From the NCBI GenBank assembly GCA_010365115.1, contig JAAFGX010000020.1, positions 1-56,613 on the forward strand: 56,613 nt of DNA, given 5' to 3'. The notes below the pieces were generated by a model. It was not told the DNA's origin, searched no databases, and worked only from the letters and a program-made list of their open reading frames with translations. Shown here in pieces: positions 19,118-27,006 of this stretch (position 1 is the first letter of the stretch; each line of letters opens with the position of its first letter). The position numbers and the translations under genes were made by a program. Source of the stretch: Paludibacter sp. Lineage in GTDB: Bacteria; Bacteroidota; Bacteroidia; Bacteroidales; Paludibacteraceae.

Positions 19118-19807
19118 CTATTCCCAGCCATCTATGAATATTTGGTTTTCTGAAACTTTTTGATTGAGCAAAAATAGTTTGAAATTTTTGATCATTTCTG
19201 GTGGTCCTGAAATGAAAAATGAAGACTCTTTATGGCTTTGCAAATATATTTTTTCAATATCCAACTTTCCATCCCTGTCTTGATATATAAATCGGACATC
19301 AAAACCATCATTTACTTTTTTAGCAGTTTCAAGTTCAATTTTATAAATGTTCGTTTTTTTATTTTTAAAACCTGCATATAAAATTGGCTCAGTATAGTCA
19401 GCAAATGAAGTATTTGTAAAAAGCGATAAAAAAGGAGTTATACCTGTTCCACCTGCTATAAAAATTGTTTTCGTTTTGTTGTGATCTTGTAAAAATAGTT
19501 CTCCATAAGGTAATTTTATAGTTATTTGTTTGCCAATAATAAGCTCATTCTGTATACGTTTGGTAAATTGCCCGTTAACTACATACGTTATTCTAATATT
19601 TTCTTCACATGGGGCAGACTGCATGCTGAAACAGCGTGATTCAGGCCACGGTTCAGTTGGGTCATATTCATCTATTGCCAAATGCAAGAATTGCCCGGAT
19701 TCATACTTGAATGGTTTGCCTAATGATTTCAACTCCAATGTATATACGTCAACAATTGGATGTTGAATGTCCACAATTTCTACCGGATATTTTTTGACAA
19801 TAGCCAT
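19118..19807 (-). CDS. FAD/NAD(P)H oxidoreductase, probable reductase partner of RfbH
   Basis: The 229-residue protein is a ferredoxin-reductase-type flavoprotein: the FAD motif is SRCFSMQSAP (RxFS type, about 58-67) and the nucleotide motif is FIAGGTGITPFLSLF (about 115-129). It ends right after the NAD(P) domain. CDP-6-deoxy-glucoseen reductases (DdhD/AscD, E3) normally carry an additional plant-type [2Fe-2S] domain, which is absent here, so this is a short form. One base separates it from rfbH, so I infer that it supplies electrons to RfbH for C-3 deoxygenation, perhaps directly from FAD to the RfbH iron-sulfur cluster. Confidence 0.82.
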   Translation of the reverse strand: MAIVKKYPVEIVDIQHPIVDVYTLELKSLGKPFKYESGQFLHLAIDEYDPTEPWPESRCFSMQSAPCEENIRITYVVNGQFTKRIQNELIIGKQITIKLPYGELFLQDHNKTKTIFIAGGTGITPFLSLFTNTSFADYTEPILYAGFKNKKTNIYKIELETAKKVNDGFDVRFIYQDRDGKLDIEKIYLQSHKESSFFISGPPEMIKNFKLFLLNQKVSENQIFIDGWE

Positions 19808-19808
19808 T

Positions 19809-21125
19809 CTATTTTAATTTCGAAATAAATTCTTCCAATACACTTTCCACATAATCAAACATTTCAGTGGTTAACCCCGGATATGTTCCCAAAAAGAAAG
19901 TGTTATTCATTATAAAATCTGTATTTTCCAGATGATCGGCCATTCGCCAGTTTTTATTTACAAAAGCCGGTTGTTTCGCCATATTTCCTGCAAAAAGGTT
20001 TCGCGTTTCTATTAACTTAGAGTTTAAAAATCGGGTAATTTCATCCCGTCTAAACGGACAATCTTTTTGTAAAGTAACAATAAATGCAAACCATGCAGGA
20101 TCAGCATTTTCCGTTGCTACAGGTAGTATAAAATATGGTGTATATTTTGAGAAAATACGAATCCATTCCTTGAAATTTGCTTTTCTTTTATCGCAAAATT
20201 CAGGTAATTTTTCCATTTGCGCAACTCCAATAGCGGCTTGAATATCGGTCATTTTTAAGTTGTATCCAACTTCGGAATAAACATATTTATGATCATATCC
20301 AAATGGCAAATTGCCAAACTGCTGTGAGAAACGCTTTCCGCAAGTATTATTTTCACCCCCTGCACAATAACAATCGCGACCCCAATCGCGAAAAGCACGG
20401 ACTAAATTAGCCAATTGTGCGTCGTTGGTACAAATTGCTCCACCTTCGCCGGTTGTAATATGATGAGCCGGATAAAAAGAGATGGTGGAAATATGACCGA
20501 AAGTTCCCGTTTTCTTATCTTTATAATTACTCCCAAATGCATCGCAATTGTCTTCTATGACCCATAAATTTTGTTCATTGGCTAATTCCATGACAGCATC
20601 AATGTTGAATGGATTGCCAAGCGTATGGGCAATAAAAATACATTTGGTTCTAGGTGAAATGGCTTTGCGCATCATTTCAATATTGATGTTGTACGTTGGC
20701 AAATCCACATCTACAAAAACAGGAACTAATCCATATTGAATAATTGGCGTTACTGTGGCGGGAAAGCCAGCGGCAACCGATATGACTTCATCGCCGGGTT
20801 TTAATCTTCTATCACCCAGCTTTTCAGAAGTGAGTGCGGCGAAAGCCAATAAATTGGCTGAAGAACCTGAGTTGGTCAATAAAACATGTTCAATATTCAG
20901 GAATTCAGCAATTTTTTCAGCAAATTCTTCTGAGAATCTGCCTTCTGTCAACCAAAAATCGAGTGAAGCTTCTACTGCATTCACTAATTCCTGTTGATCG
21001 AATACTCTGCCCGCATAATTTACCTTCGATTTGCCTACAACAAAATCAGTTTTTACAAACCTTGCTTGGTGATATTCTATCGTTTTTGAAATTATTTCTT
21101 GACGAAGTGCTTTATAATCTGTCAT
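19809..21125 (-). CDS. rfbH: CDP-4-keto-6-deoxy-D-glucose 3-dehydrase (E1)
   Basis: This PMP-dependent, iron-sulfur dehydrase removes the C-3 hydroxyl in CDP-3,6-dideoxyhexose synthesis. The 438-residue protein has the aminotransferase fold, but the PLP lysine is replaced by histidine in SFYPAHHITTGEGG (H221), the hallmark of E1. The cluster ligands are C194, C252, C254 and C262, giving exactly C-x57-C-x1-C-x7-C, the E1 [2Fe-2S] spacing. The neighbours rfbF, rfbG and the reductase gene confirm the pathway. It follows rfbG by 24 bases. Confidence 0.95.
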   Translation of the reverse strand: MTDYKALRQEIISKTIEYHQARFVKTDFVVGKSKVNYAGRVFDQQELVNAVEASLDFWLTEGRFSEEFAEKIAEFLNIEHVLLTNSGSSANLLAFAALTSEKLGDRRLKPGDEVISVAAGFPATVTPIIQYGLVPVFVDVDLPTYNINIEMMRKAISPRTKCIFIAHTLGNPFNIDAVMELANEQNLWVIEDNCDAFGSNYKDKKTGTFGHISTISFYPAHHITTGEGGAICTNDAQLANLVRAFRDWGRDCYCAGGENNTCGKRFSQQFGNLPFGYDHKYVYSEVGYNLKMTDIQAAIGVAQMEKLPEFCDKRKANFKEWIRIFSKYTPYFILPVATENADPAWFAFIVTLQKDCPFRRDEITRFLNSKLIETRNLFAGNMAKQPAFVNKNWRMADHLENTDFIMNNTFFLGTYPGLTTEMFDYVESVLEEFISKLK

Positions 21126-21149
21126 TATTAAATATGAATTATCAACTTT

Positions 21150-22223
21150 TTATAAATAAAATTTATCAATTTGTTGGAAGCAAACCTGCCTCATATCACT
21201 TTTAACCTGATATGCTTTGTTCCAATCAACAATCAACTGAAGAGATGTTTCAAGATTCCAACGGGGATGCCAACCAAGTTTGGCTTTTGCTTTGGAACAA
21301 TCCAATTTTAAATACGTTGCTTCATAGGGTTGAGTAGATTTATCCACCACATATTGCACGTTTTTACTCCAAAGTTCACAAATTTTCAAGGTAATCCATT
21401 CTACATTTTGAGCATCATTGTCTTCTGGTCCAAAATTCCAACCTTCGGCAAAAACAGATCCTTCAGTATAAAGTTTTTCGCACAAAGCAAGATAACCTGT
21501 TAACGGTTCGAGTACGTGCTGCCAAGGACGGACGGCATATGGATTTCTGATTCTGACTTTTTCTCCTTTGACGATTGCCCTAAAAATATCGGGAATGAGT
21601 CTGTCAGATGCCCAATCGCCTCCACCAATTACATTTCCAGCCCGAGCAGATGCAAGCGCAACACCATGGCTTTGATAATTATTAGAGTTAAAATACGAGT
21701 TTTTGAATGATGAAGTCACTAACTCAGAACAGCCTTTACTATTTGAATATGGATCATAACCACCCATTGGATCGCTTTCGCGGTAACCAGAATGCCTTTC
21801 GTCATTTTCGTAACATTTATCGGTGGTAACGTTAAGTATTGCTTTAAGACTGTTTACCTGACGAGCTGCATCAAGCAAATTAACAGTTCCCATTACGTTT
21901 ATTTCGTATGTTTCGCGTGGATTTTTGTATGATTCTCTAACCAACGGCTGAGCAGCCAAATGAATAATTATTTCGGGTTGAAATGCTTGAAGTGTTTTTA
22001 ATAAAAAATCATAGTCACGTACATCTCCAATTGTGGAAGTTATCAATTCATCAATTCCTGCTTCAATAAACAAACTGGGATTAGTAGGTGGTTCAAGCGC
22101 ATAACCATATACATCGGCACCTAATTTGTGAAGCAGAAGACAGAGCCATGAACCTTTGAAGCCGGTATGGCCGGTTATGAAAACTTTTTTTCCTGTGTAA
22201 AAATTATGAAATAAATCTTTCAT
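21150..22223 (-). CDS. rfbG: CDP-glucose 4,6-dehydratase
   Basis: RfbG turns CDP-glucose into CDP-4-keto-6-deoxyglucose. The 357-residue protein has the NAD-binding opening KVFITGHTGFKGSWLCLLL, the IIHLAAQPLVRESYKNP block and a catalytic YSNSKGCSE (YxxxK). I start at the ATG at 22223, because the preceding in-frame codon used for a longer form is TTG. It lies 32 bases after rfbF and just before rfbH, the standard order rfbF-rfbG-rfbH. Confidence 0.95.
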   Translation of the reverse strand: MKDLFHNFYTGKKVFITGHTGFKGSWLCLLLHKLGADVYGYALEPPTNPSLFIEAGIDELITSTIGDVRDYDFLLKTLQAFQPEIIIHLAAQPLVRESYKNPRETYEINVMGTVNLLDAARQVNSLKAILNVTTDKCYENDERHSGYRESDPMGGYDPYSNSKGCSELVTSSFKNSYFNSNNYQSHGVALASARAGNVIGGGDWASDRLIPDIFRAIVKGEKVRIRNPYAVRPWQHVLEPLTGYLALCEKLYTEGSVFAEGWNFGPEDNDAQNVEWITLKICELWSKNVQYVVDKSTQPYEATYLKLDCSKAKAKLGWHPRWNLETSLQLIVDWNKAYQVKSDMRQVCFQQIDKFYL

Positions 22224-22255
22224 TTTCAATTTATATTAATGCTTTGTTTGGCATT

Positions 22256-23029
22256 CTACCATTTAATCCATGGTGCATTATTTTTTTCAATCAATTCTTC
22301 CAACAAGGTTTTGTCTCTTTGTGTGTCCATTGGTTTCCAAAAGCCTTCATGTTTGTAAGTAAAAAGTTGATTTGCAACAGCTAATCCTTCAAGTGGTTCG
22401 CGTTCGAAAATTATTTTTTCTCCATCAGGAATATAGTCAAACACTTCGGGTTGGCAAACAAAGAAACCGGCATTAATCCATGCGCCGTCCCCTTTTGGTT
22501 TTTCCATAAACGAAAGCACTTTTTGCTCGTTGTCCACCACCAAAGATCCGTAACGTCCTTCGGGTTGTACCGATGTCATTGTCATAGCTTTGCCATGATT
22601 TTTGTGGAAAGCAATTAATTCGTCGATATTTACATCAGAAACGCCATCTCCATAAGTCAATAAAAATGGTTCATTGCCAATATAATCTTTTACTTTTTTT
22701 ATACGCCCACCGGTCATCGTGTCAATTCCTGTATCAACTAATGTGACTTTCCATGGTTCGGCATGATTGACATGATGTGTTATCACATTCGTTTTCATGT
22801 CAATCGTCAAATCGGAATTGTGACTATAATAATTGGTAAAATATTCCTTTATCATATATCCTTTGTACCCACAAAGAATAATAAATTCATTAAACCCGTA
22901 ACCGGAGTAAATTTTCATAATATGCCACAAAATTGGCTTTCCTCCAATCTCCACCATTGGTTTGGGTTTAAGGCTTGTTTCTTCTGATAATCTGGAGCCA
23001 AGTCCACCGGCAAGAATTAATACTTTCAT
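22256..23029 (-). CDS. rfbF: Glucose-1-phosphate cytidylyltransferase
   Basis: RfbF makes CDP-glucose from CTP and glucose 1-phosphate, the entry to CDP-3,6-dideoxyhexoses. The 257-residue protein opens with LILAGGLGSRLSEETSLKPK and GGKPILWHIMKIY, the nucleotidyltransferase signature with the RfbF-specific spacing. TYGDGVSDVNI carries the metal-binding aspartates. It is the first gene of the CDP-sugar block and follows the membrane glycosyltransferase gene at 23142 by about 110 bases. Confidence 0.95.
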   Translation of the reverse strand: MKVLILAGGLGSRLSEETSLKPKPMVEIGGKPILWHIMKIYSGYGFNEFIILCGYKGYMIKEYFTNYYSHNSDLTIDMKTNVITHHVNHAEPWKVTLVDTGIDTMTGGRIKKVKDYIGNEPFLLTYGDGVSDVNIDELIAFHKNHGKAMTMTSVQPEGRYGSLVVDNEQKVLSFMEKPKGDGAWINAGFFVCQPEVFDYIPDGEKIIFEREPLEGLAVANQLFTYKHEGFWKPMDTQRDKTLLEELIEKNNAPWIKW

Positions 23030-23141
23030 GGTAAGTGATTAAATTTTCTACAAATTTATAACTTTAATTTAATATAATTCTATTCAATCAAAACTAATTT
23101 ATTCCTAACGGAAAGACTTATACTTTATAAATTCAATAATT

Positions 23142-24638
23142 TCAGCGGTTTTTTATCTTTGAAACTCTGAATGATTGAGGTTGTTTTGATGAGTTTTCAT
23201 TTAGTTTTTTCTCGTAAATTGAAATAAATACGAAACCCTTTCTGAATTCTTTAATTTGAAGCCATAAATTTTCATTTTTCAAATTCTCCGCTAAACCATC
23301 TTCAATATTGGAAATATTTGAATATATAAAATACTTACGATCAGGCTCATCTCCAACAATTTTGTCAGCGTTATTTAGTTCTACGAATTTTCGATTACCA
23401 TATAAACAAAATCCCGATGAAATTTCATTGTAATTAATATGTTGTTGGTCAACATAGTCAAAACAATCTTTTCTAAGCTCATAAAAGGGCAAATGAGCAA
23501 GTGTACAATCCCACGATTTGGCAATTTTATCGGGATAAATCCACAAACTACCAGTTAATTCAAAGCATATTACCAACAAAAAAAGCAATTTTACATTTCG
23601 TGTTTTTATCATTTGAGTTAAACCATACATTGATAAAATAGTCAGTATGAAAAATTGAGGCATAAAATATCTTGCAGAGAATGGCATTTGAGTAATGACA
23701 ACGAATAGCAAATACAATGCGGAAAGTAGAATAAAAACTGAGAGTAGAAATTTATTTTCAGTAGAAATAACCGATCTTCTTTTCCAAGTGAAAAAGCCAA
23801 CAACAAAGCCGATTGCCCAAATAATGATTCTTCCATTTTCTATTGAGCGCAATGTGAATTCAGCTAGATGCTTAATAATCCGTTCCAGCCCGTTTGGCAT
23901 TGAATAATGTCCGTTAGTTGAACTGTTTGAGAAAAACCATCCATTTTGACAAAAATAATATGTAAAATATGAGATCAAAATAATTGCGGTCGGCAAATAC
24001 GGAAGTATAGTTTTAAATATCTGATTAACACTTTTCTTGTTAGATGATTGCAAATGAATATAATAACTATGGCAAACGAATAAAATGGCACCAACAAAAA
24101 CTCCACGCATATTTATCATGCAAAGAAAGAAAATACCGAATGCAAGAAGTACTTTTTTTCGTTCTAAAATTGCTCTAAGAGAAATTATAAAAGCTGTAAA
24201 AAGAATAAAATCGGGTGAAGCTATAGCGAATTGGGTTAATAGGGTAGATTCTAATAAAACGATAGGCAGAATCCAACCTGCATAATTTTTATCAAAAAAC
24301 CGATTGATAATTTTGATAAGATTGTAGATTAATATTGCGAACCATAAAAAAATAAATACATGCGAAACCCAAAGTTCATAGCCAAATATCTTCCATAACG
24401 CAGCAGTCATAATTCCCATTAAAGGTGGGTGATAGCCTGTTGCAACAATTTCGGAACCGGAATTTGGTGCAGGCATTAATAGCGATGAAAAATCTGTAAG
24501 ATAAAACCAGTGCGCTTCTTTTGATATTTGCTGAATATTATCCCAAAAATAACCATGATTCAGACACATCAAAGTAAACAGTGAATAAACGATTATTACA
24601 ATCAGCAATGATATATTTGATTTATTCAACAGTTTCAT
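23142..24638 (-). CDS. Polytopic GT-C-like membrane protein
   Basis: The 498-residue protein has about ten to twelve hydrophobic segments and a soluble C-terminal tail. After the first helix GYFWDNIQQISKEAHWFY has the acidic-residue layout of GT-C glycosyltransferases, and a later GYHPPLMG loop recalls family 39 enzymes. It is probably a lipid-linked-sugar-dependent glycosyltransferase of the cluster. Its start overlaps the end of the upstream GT-C gene by 17 bases, so translation is coupled. The donor and acceptor are unknown. Confidence 0.72.
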   Translation of the reverse strand: MKLLNKSNISLLIVIIVYSLFTLMCLNHGYFWDNIQQISKEAHWFYLTDFSSLLMPAPNSGSEIVATGYHPPLMGIMTAALWKIFGYELWVSHVFIFLWFAILIYNLIKIINRFFDKNYAGWILPIVLLESTLLTQFAIASPDFILFTAFIISLRAILERKKVLLAFGIFFLCMINMRGVFVGAILFVCHSYYIHLQSSNKKSVNQIFKTILPYLPTAIILISYFTYYFCQNGWFFSNSSTNGHYSMPNGLERIIKHLAEFTLRSIENGRIIIWAIGFVVGFFTWKRRSVISTENKFLLSVFILLSALYLLFVVITQMPFSARYFMPQFFILTILSMYGLTQMIKTRNVKLLFLLVICFELTGSLWIYPDKIAKSWDCTLAHLPFYELRKDCFDYVDQQHINYNEISSGFCLYGNRKFVELNNADKIVGDEPDRKYFIYSNISNIEDGLAENLKNENLWLQIKEFRKGFVFISIYEKKLNENSSKQPQSFRVSKIKNR

Positions 24639-25773
24639 TGGCTGGTGTTTTTAAGGATTTTACGAAATCAGCACACACAAAGATGATAACCAATAAATAA
24701 ATAATCAGGGCTGGCTCCATTGGTAAAATATCGTTATAACGTGAACATCTGATATATGAATAAAAAGAAACAAGGATAATTCCCAATGCTAAATGGATGT
24801 TTTTTCTACAAGTCAAAAAATACAAAACGCCTAAAATATCACCCATATACATATACCTTTCATGCATTCCGGGCAATATAAAGGGGATAAAAATAGCACT
24901 TAGAAATGCCAATTTCACCCACATTTCAAAATCAAAAACATATTTTTTGTTACGCAACCAAAAGCCTGTAAACAAAGTAATTGTTGTCGTTAATATTAGC
25001 CCGGCTATTTTTACAGGTTCGTAGAAATCATTACTAATCCACATATAAGGGTTGGGAAAATTCATTGTCAGATATTTGAAATAGTTGGATTGAAACACGT
25101 AAATGTTTATTAACTCCGCAAAAGGTCTTCCATAAAGCCATGCAGGCAAAATACTAACAACAAAAACAACTGGTACCAATGAGAAATAGTACCATTTTAT
25201 ATCGTTTCTGAGCATCAGTACAAAATAAAATGGTAAAATAATAGCAGTTTGTATTTTAAATGAGAAAGCAATTCCTAAGAATAAAACAGAGAGTAACTGT
25301 TTCTTTGTCAAGGCAAAATAAATACTCCCAAAAACAAAAGCTGCATAAATAGAATCGCATTGCGATAAATAGGAACTGTTAAGTATTACAGTTGGAAGTA
25401 GAGGAATGATAGCTAAGCAGACCCAAATAACCAGATTCGTTCTGTATTTTAAGAACGCAATTTTTCCAATAAAAAATGCCGCCACATATTCAAAAAACAC
25501 AGAAATAATTTTGAGAGAGAAAAGCGGGTTTAAACCAACTTTAGCAATGCCGATAAGGAAATAAATGTAGGCCGGTGTATAGTCGTAAAAGTCAAATTTC
25601 AACGATGATGCAAAACCATGCGACTGTATAAAATTAATCCATCTTAAGAAAAAAACAGAATCACCGGTTTGAATTGGCAGCAAAGCTAGTTTACATATCA
25701 AACCAAAAACTATTAAAATAAACAATGTTTTTTTTTGCTTCAACAAATCAAAAATCTTTAGTCTTAATGTCAT
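24622..25773 (-). CDS. GT-C membrane mannosyltransferase-like protein
   Basis: The 383-residue polytopic protein has about ten helices. The stretch DFYDYTPAYIYFLIGIAK after the first periplasmic loop and LPGMHERYMYMGDILG near the C-terminus are typical of GT-C transferases related to GT87 and PIG-M-type mannosyltransferases. These use polyprenyl-phosphate sugars outside the membrane. It lies between two other multi-span proteins in the cluster and overlaps the next gene by 17 bases. The donor sugar cannot be told. Confidence 0.78.
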   Translation of the reverse strand: MTLRLKIFDLLKQKKTLFILIVFGLICKLALLPIQTGDSVFFLRWINFIQSHGFASSLKFDFYDYTPAYIYFLIGIAKVGLNPLFSLKIISVFFEYVAAFFIGKIAFLKYRTNLVIWVCLAIIPLLPTVILNSSYLSQCDSIYAAFVFGSIYFALTKKQLLSVLFLGIAFSFKIQTAIILPFYFVLMLRNDIKWYYFSLVPVVFVVSILPAWLYGRPFAELINIYVFQSNYFKYLTMNFPNPYMWISNDFYEPVKIAGLILTTTITLFTGFWLRNKKYVFDFEMWVKLAFLSAIFIPFILPGMHERYMYMGDILGVLYFLTCRKNIHLALGIILVSFYSYIRCSRYNDILPMEPALIIYLLVIIFVCADFVKSLKTPANETVE

Positions 25774-25830
25774 GGTTCTTTAAATAAATTTATAAGTAAA
25801 AAGATGTGTGAAATGAGATAGTGTCAAAAA

Positions 25831-26979
25831 TCAATTTTTCAGGTCAAAATTGTCAGTTAAGTTTGCCAGGCAATATGGTAAAGCTAAAGTTAGATATGAA
25901 ATATCAGAGATTGCGTCACTAAATAAATTGCCATGACCAGCAGTTGTTATGCTTACAAATTGTGAACCGAGCATAAAAACGAACATAAATATTGATATAT
26001 AAGCAAATAATTGAGATGTGTTTTTCCAGCGAATAGCCAAAAATACTCCAAAAACTATCATTATCGTTAAAAAGTAAATGTTCCCATTACCAGTTTGAGC
26101 CATAAATGGGTTATGTATAAAAAATATCCACGTGTTTGTATCCCAAAATATAAACGGTGCTAGGAATAAAAATGCAATACCAATGATTGACACCGGAAAA
26201 ATGATTTTCTGTTTTAACGAAAGATGTAGGTAAGGTTGAAGTAAAAACAATGTAATTGGAATAATTGCCGAAAATCGTGTGGATGCAACTGCACTACAGA
26301 GCAAAATTGACAGTAGAAAACTGTTTGCCAAAGTTCGGTTTGTTTTTATAAACCACAATATTATCATAAATGCGAATAAACCATTACTCAGCGAGTCACT
26401 CCTGACGCCTACTTCGTACCAATAGGCTGGTGAAATAAGAAGTAAGAACAAAAAGAAAAAAGCCTTTCGGTAAGAACCAAAATAATAGCGAATGGCAATG
26501 GCTGTGATTACCAGAAAGAAAAGCAGTTCATACCCAACATCTCCCATGAGATAAAATGGAAAATTAATGCAAAGCCAAACTGGAAATGAAGAAGTAAAGC
26601 TGTTAATCCTGAGGTGGGTATGAGCCGCATATGGATATTGACCTTCAAGAAAGCTGTCCCAAAAGAAAGACAACGCTGACCAACGATCGATTCGTAATGT
26701 GTAAGGGTCAACAATATACAGTATGGCAAAAATTCCTATGAGTGCCAATCCTAAAACGGACCAATATAAGACTTTGATTTTTTTTTCAGGTGCTATAGCT
26801 AAGTATTTGTAAAACAAAACAAAAATTGCAAGAATAAGTATAAAATATAATGCCAAAATGGATAAGGAATTAATTTCTAAACGAGGGACGTATTTAAGAA
26901 TAAAAAGCGAATTTATTAGCAAAAACACGATTAACTGTGTCGACTTATTTGTTCTAAATAAATCCCATACTTTTTTCAT
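25831..26979 (-). CDS. Polytopic membrane protein, probable GT-C-type glycosyltransferase
   Basis: The 382-residue integral membrane protein has about ten helices. The stretch DRWSALSFFWDSFLEGQYPY after the third helix and YEVGVRSDSLSNGLFAF in the middle fit GT-C-like proteins of glycan clusters, but no firm family signature is visible. I start at the ATG at 26979; the frame further upstream begins only with TTG. It follows the porZ-like gene by 27 bases and lies about 57 bases before the next membrane protein gene. Confidence 0.65.
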   Translation of the reverse strand: MKKVWDLFRTNKSTQLIVFLLINSLFILKYVPRLEINSLSILALYFILILAIFVLFYKYLAIAPEKKIKVLYWSVLGLALIGIFAILYIVDPYTLRIDRWSALSFFWDSFLEGQYPYAAHTHLRINSFTSSFPVWLCINFPFYLMGDVGYELLFFLVITAIAIRYYFGSYRKAFFFLFLLLISPAYWYEVGVRSDSLSNGLFAFMIILWFIKTNRTLANSFLLSILLCSAVASTRFSAIIPITLFLLQPYLHLSLKQKIIFPVSIIGIAFLFLAPFIFWDTNTWIFFIHNPFMAQTGNGNIYFLTIMIVFGVFLAIRWKNTSQLFAYISIFMFVFMLGSQFVSITTAGHGNLFSDAISDISYLTLALPYCLANLTDNFDLKN

Positions 26980-27006
26980 AAATAACAAACATTTAAATTT
27001 TAAGCA

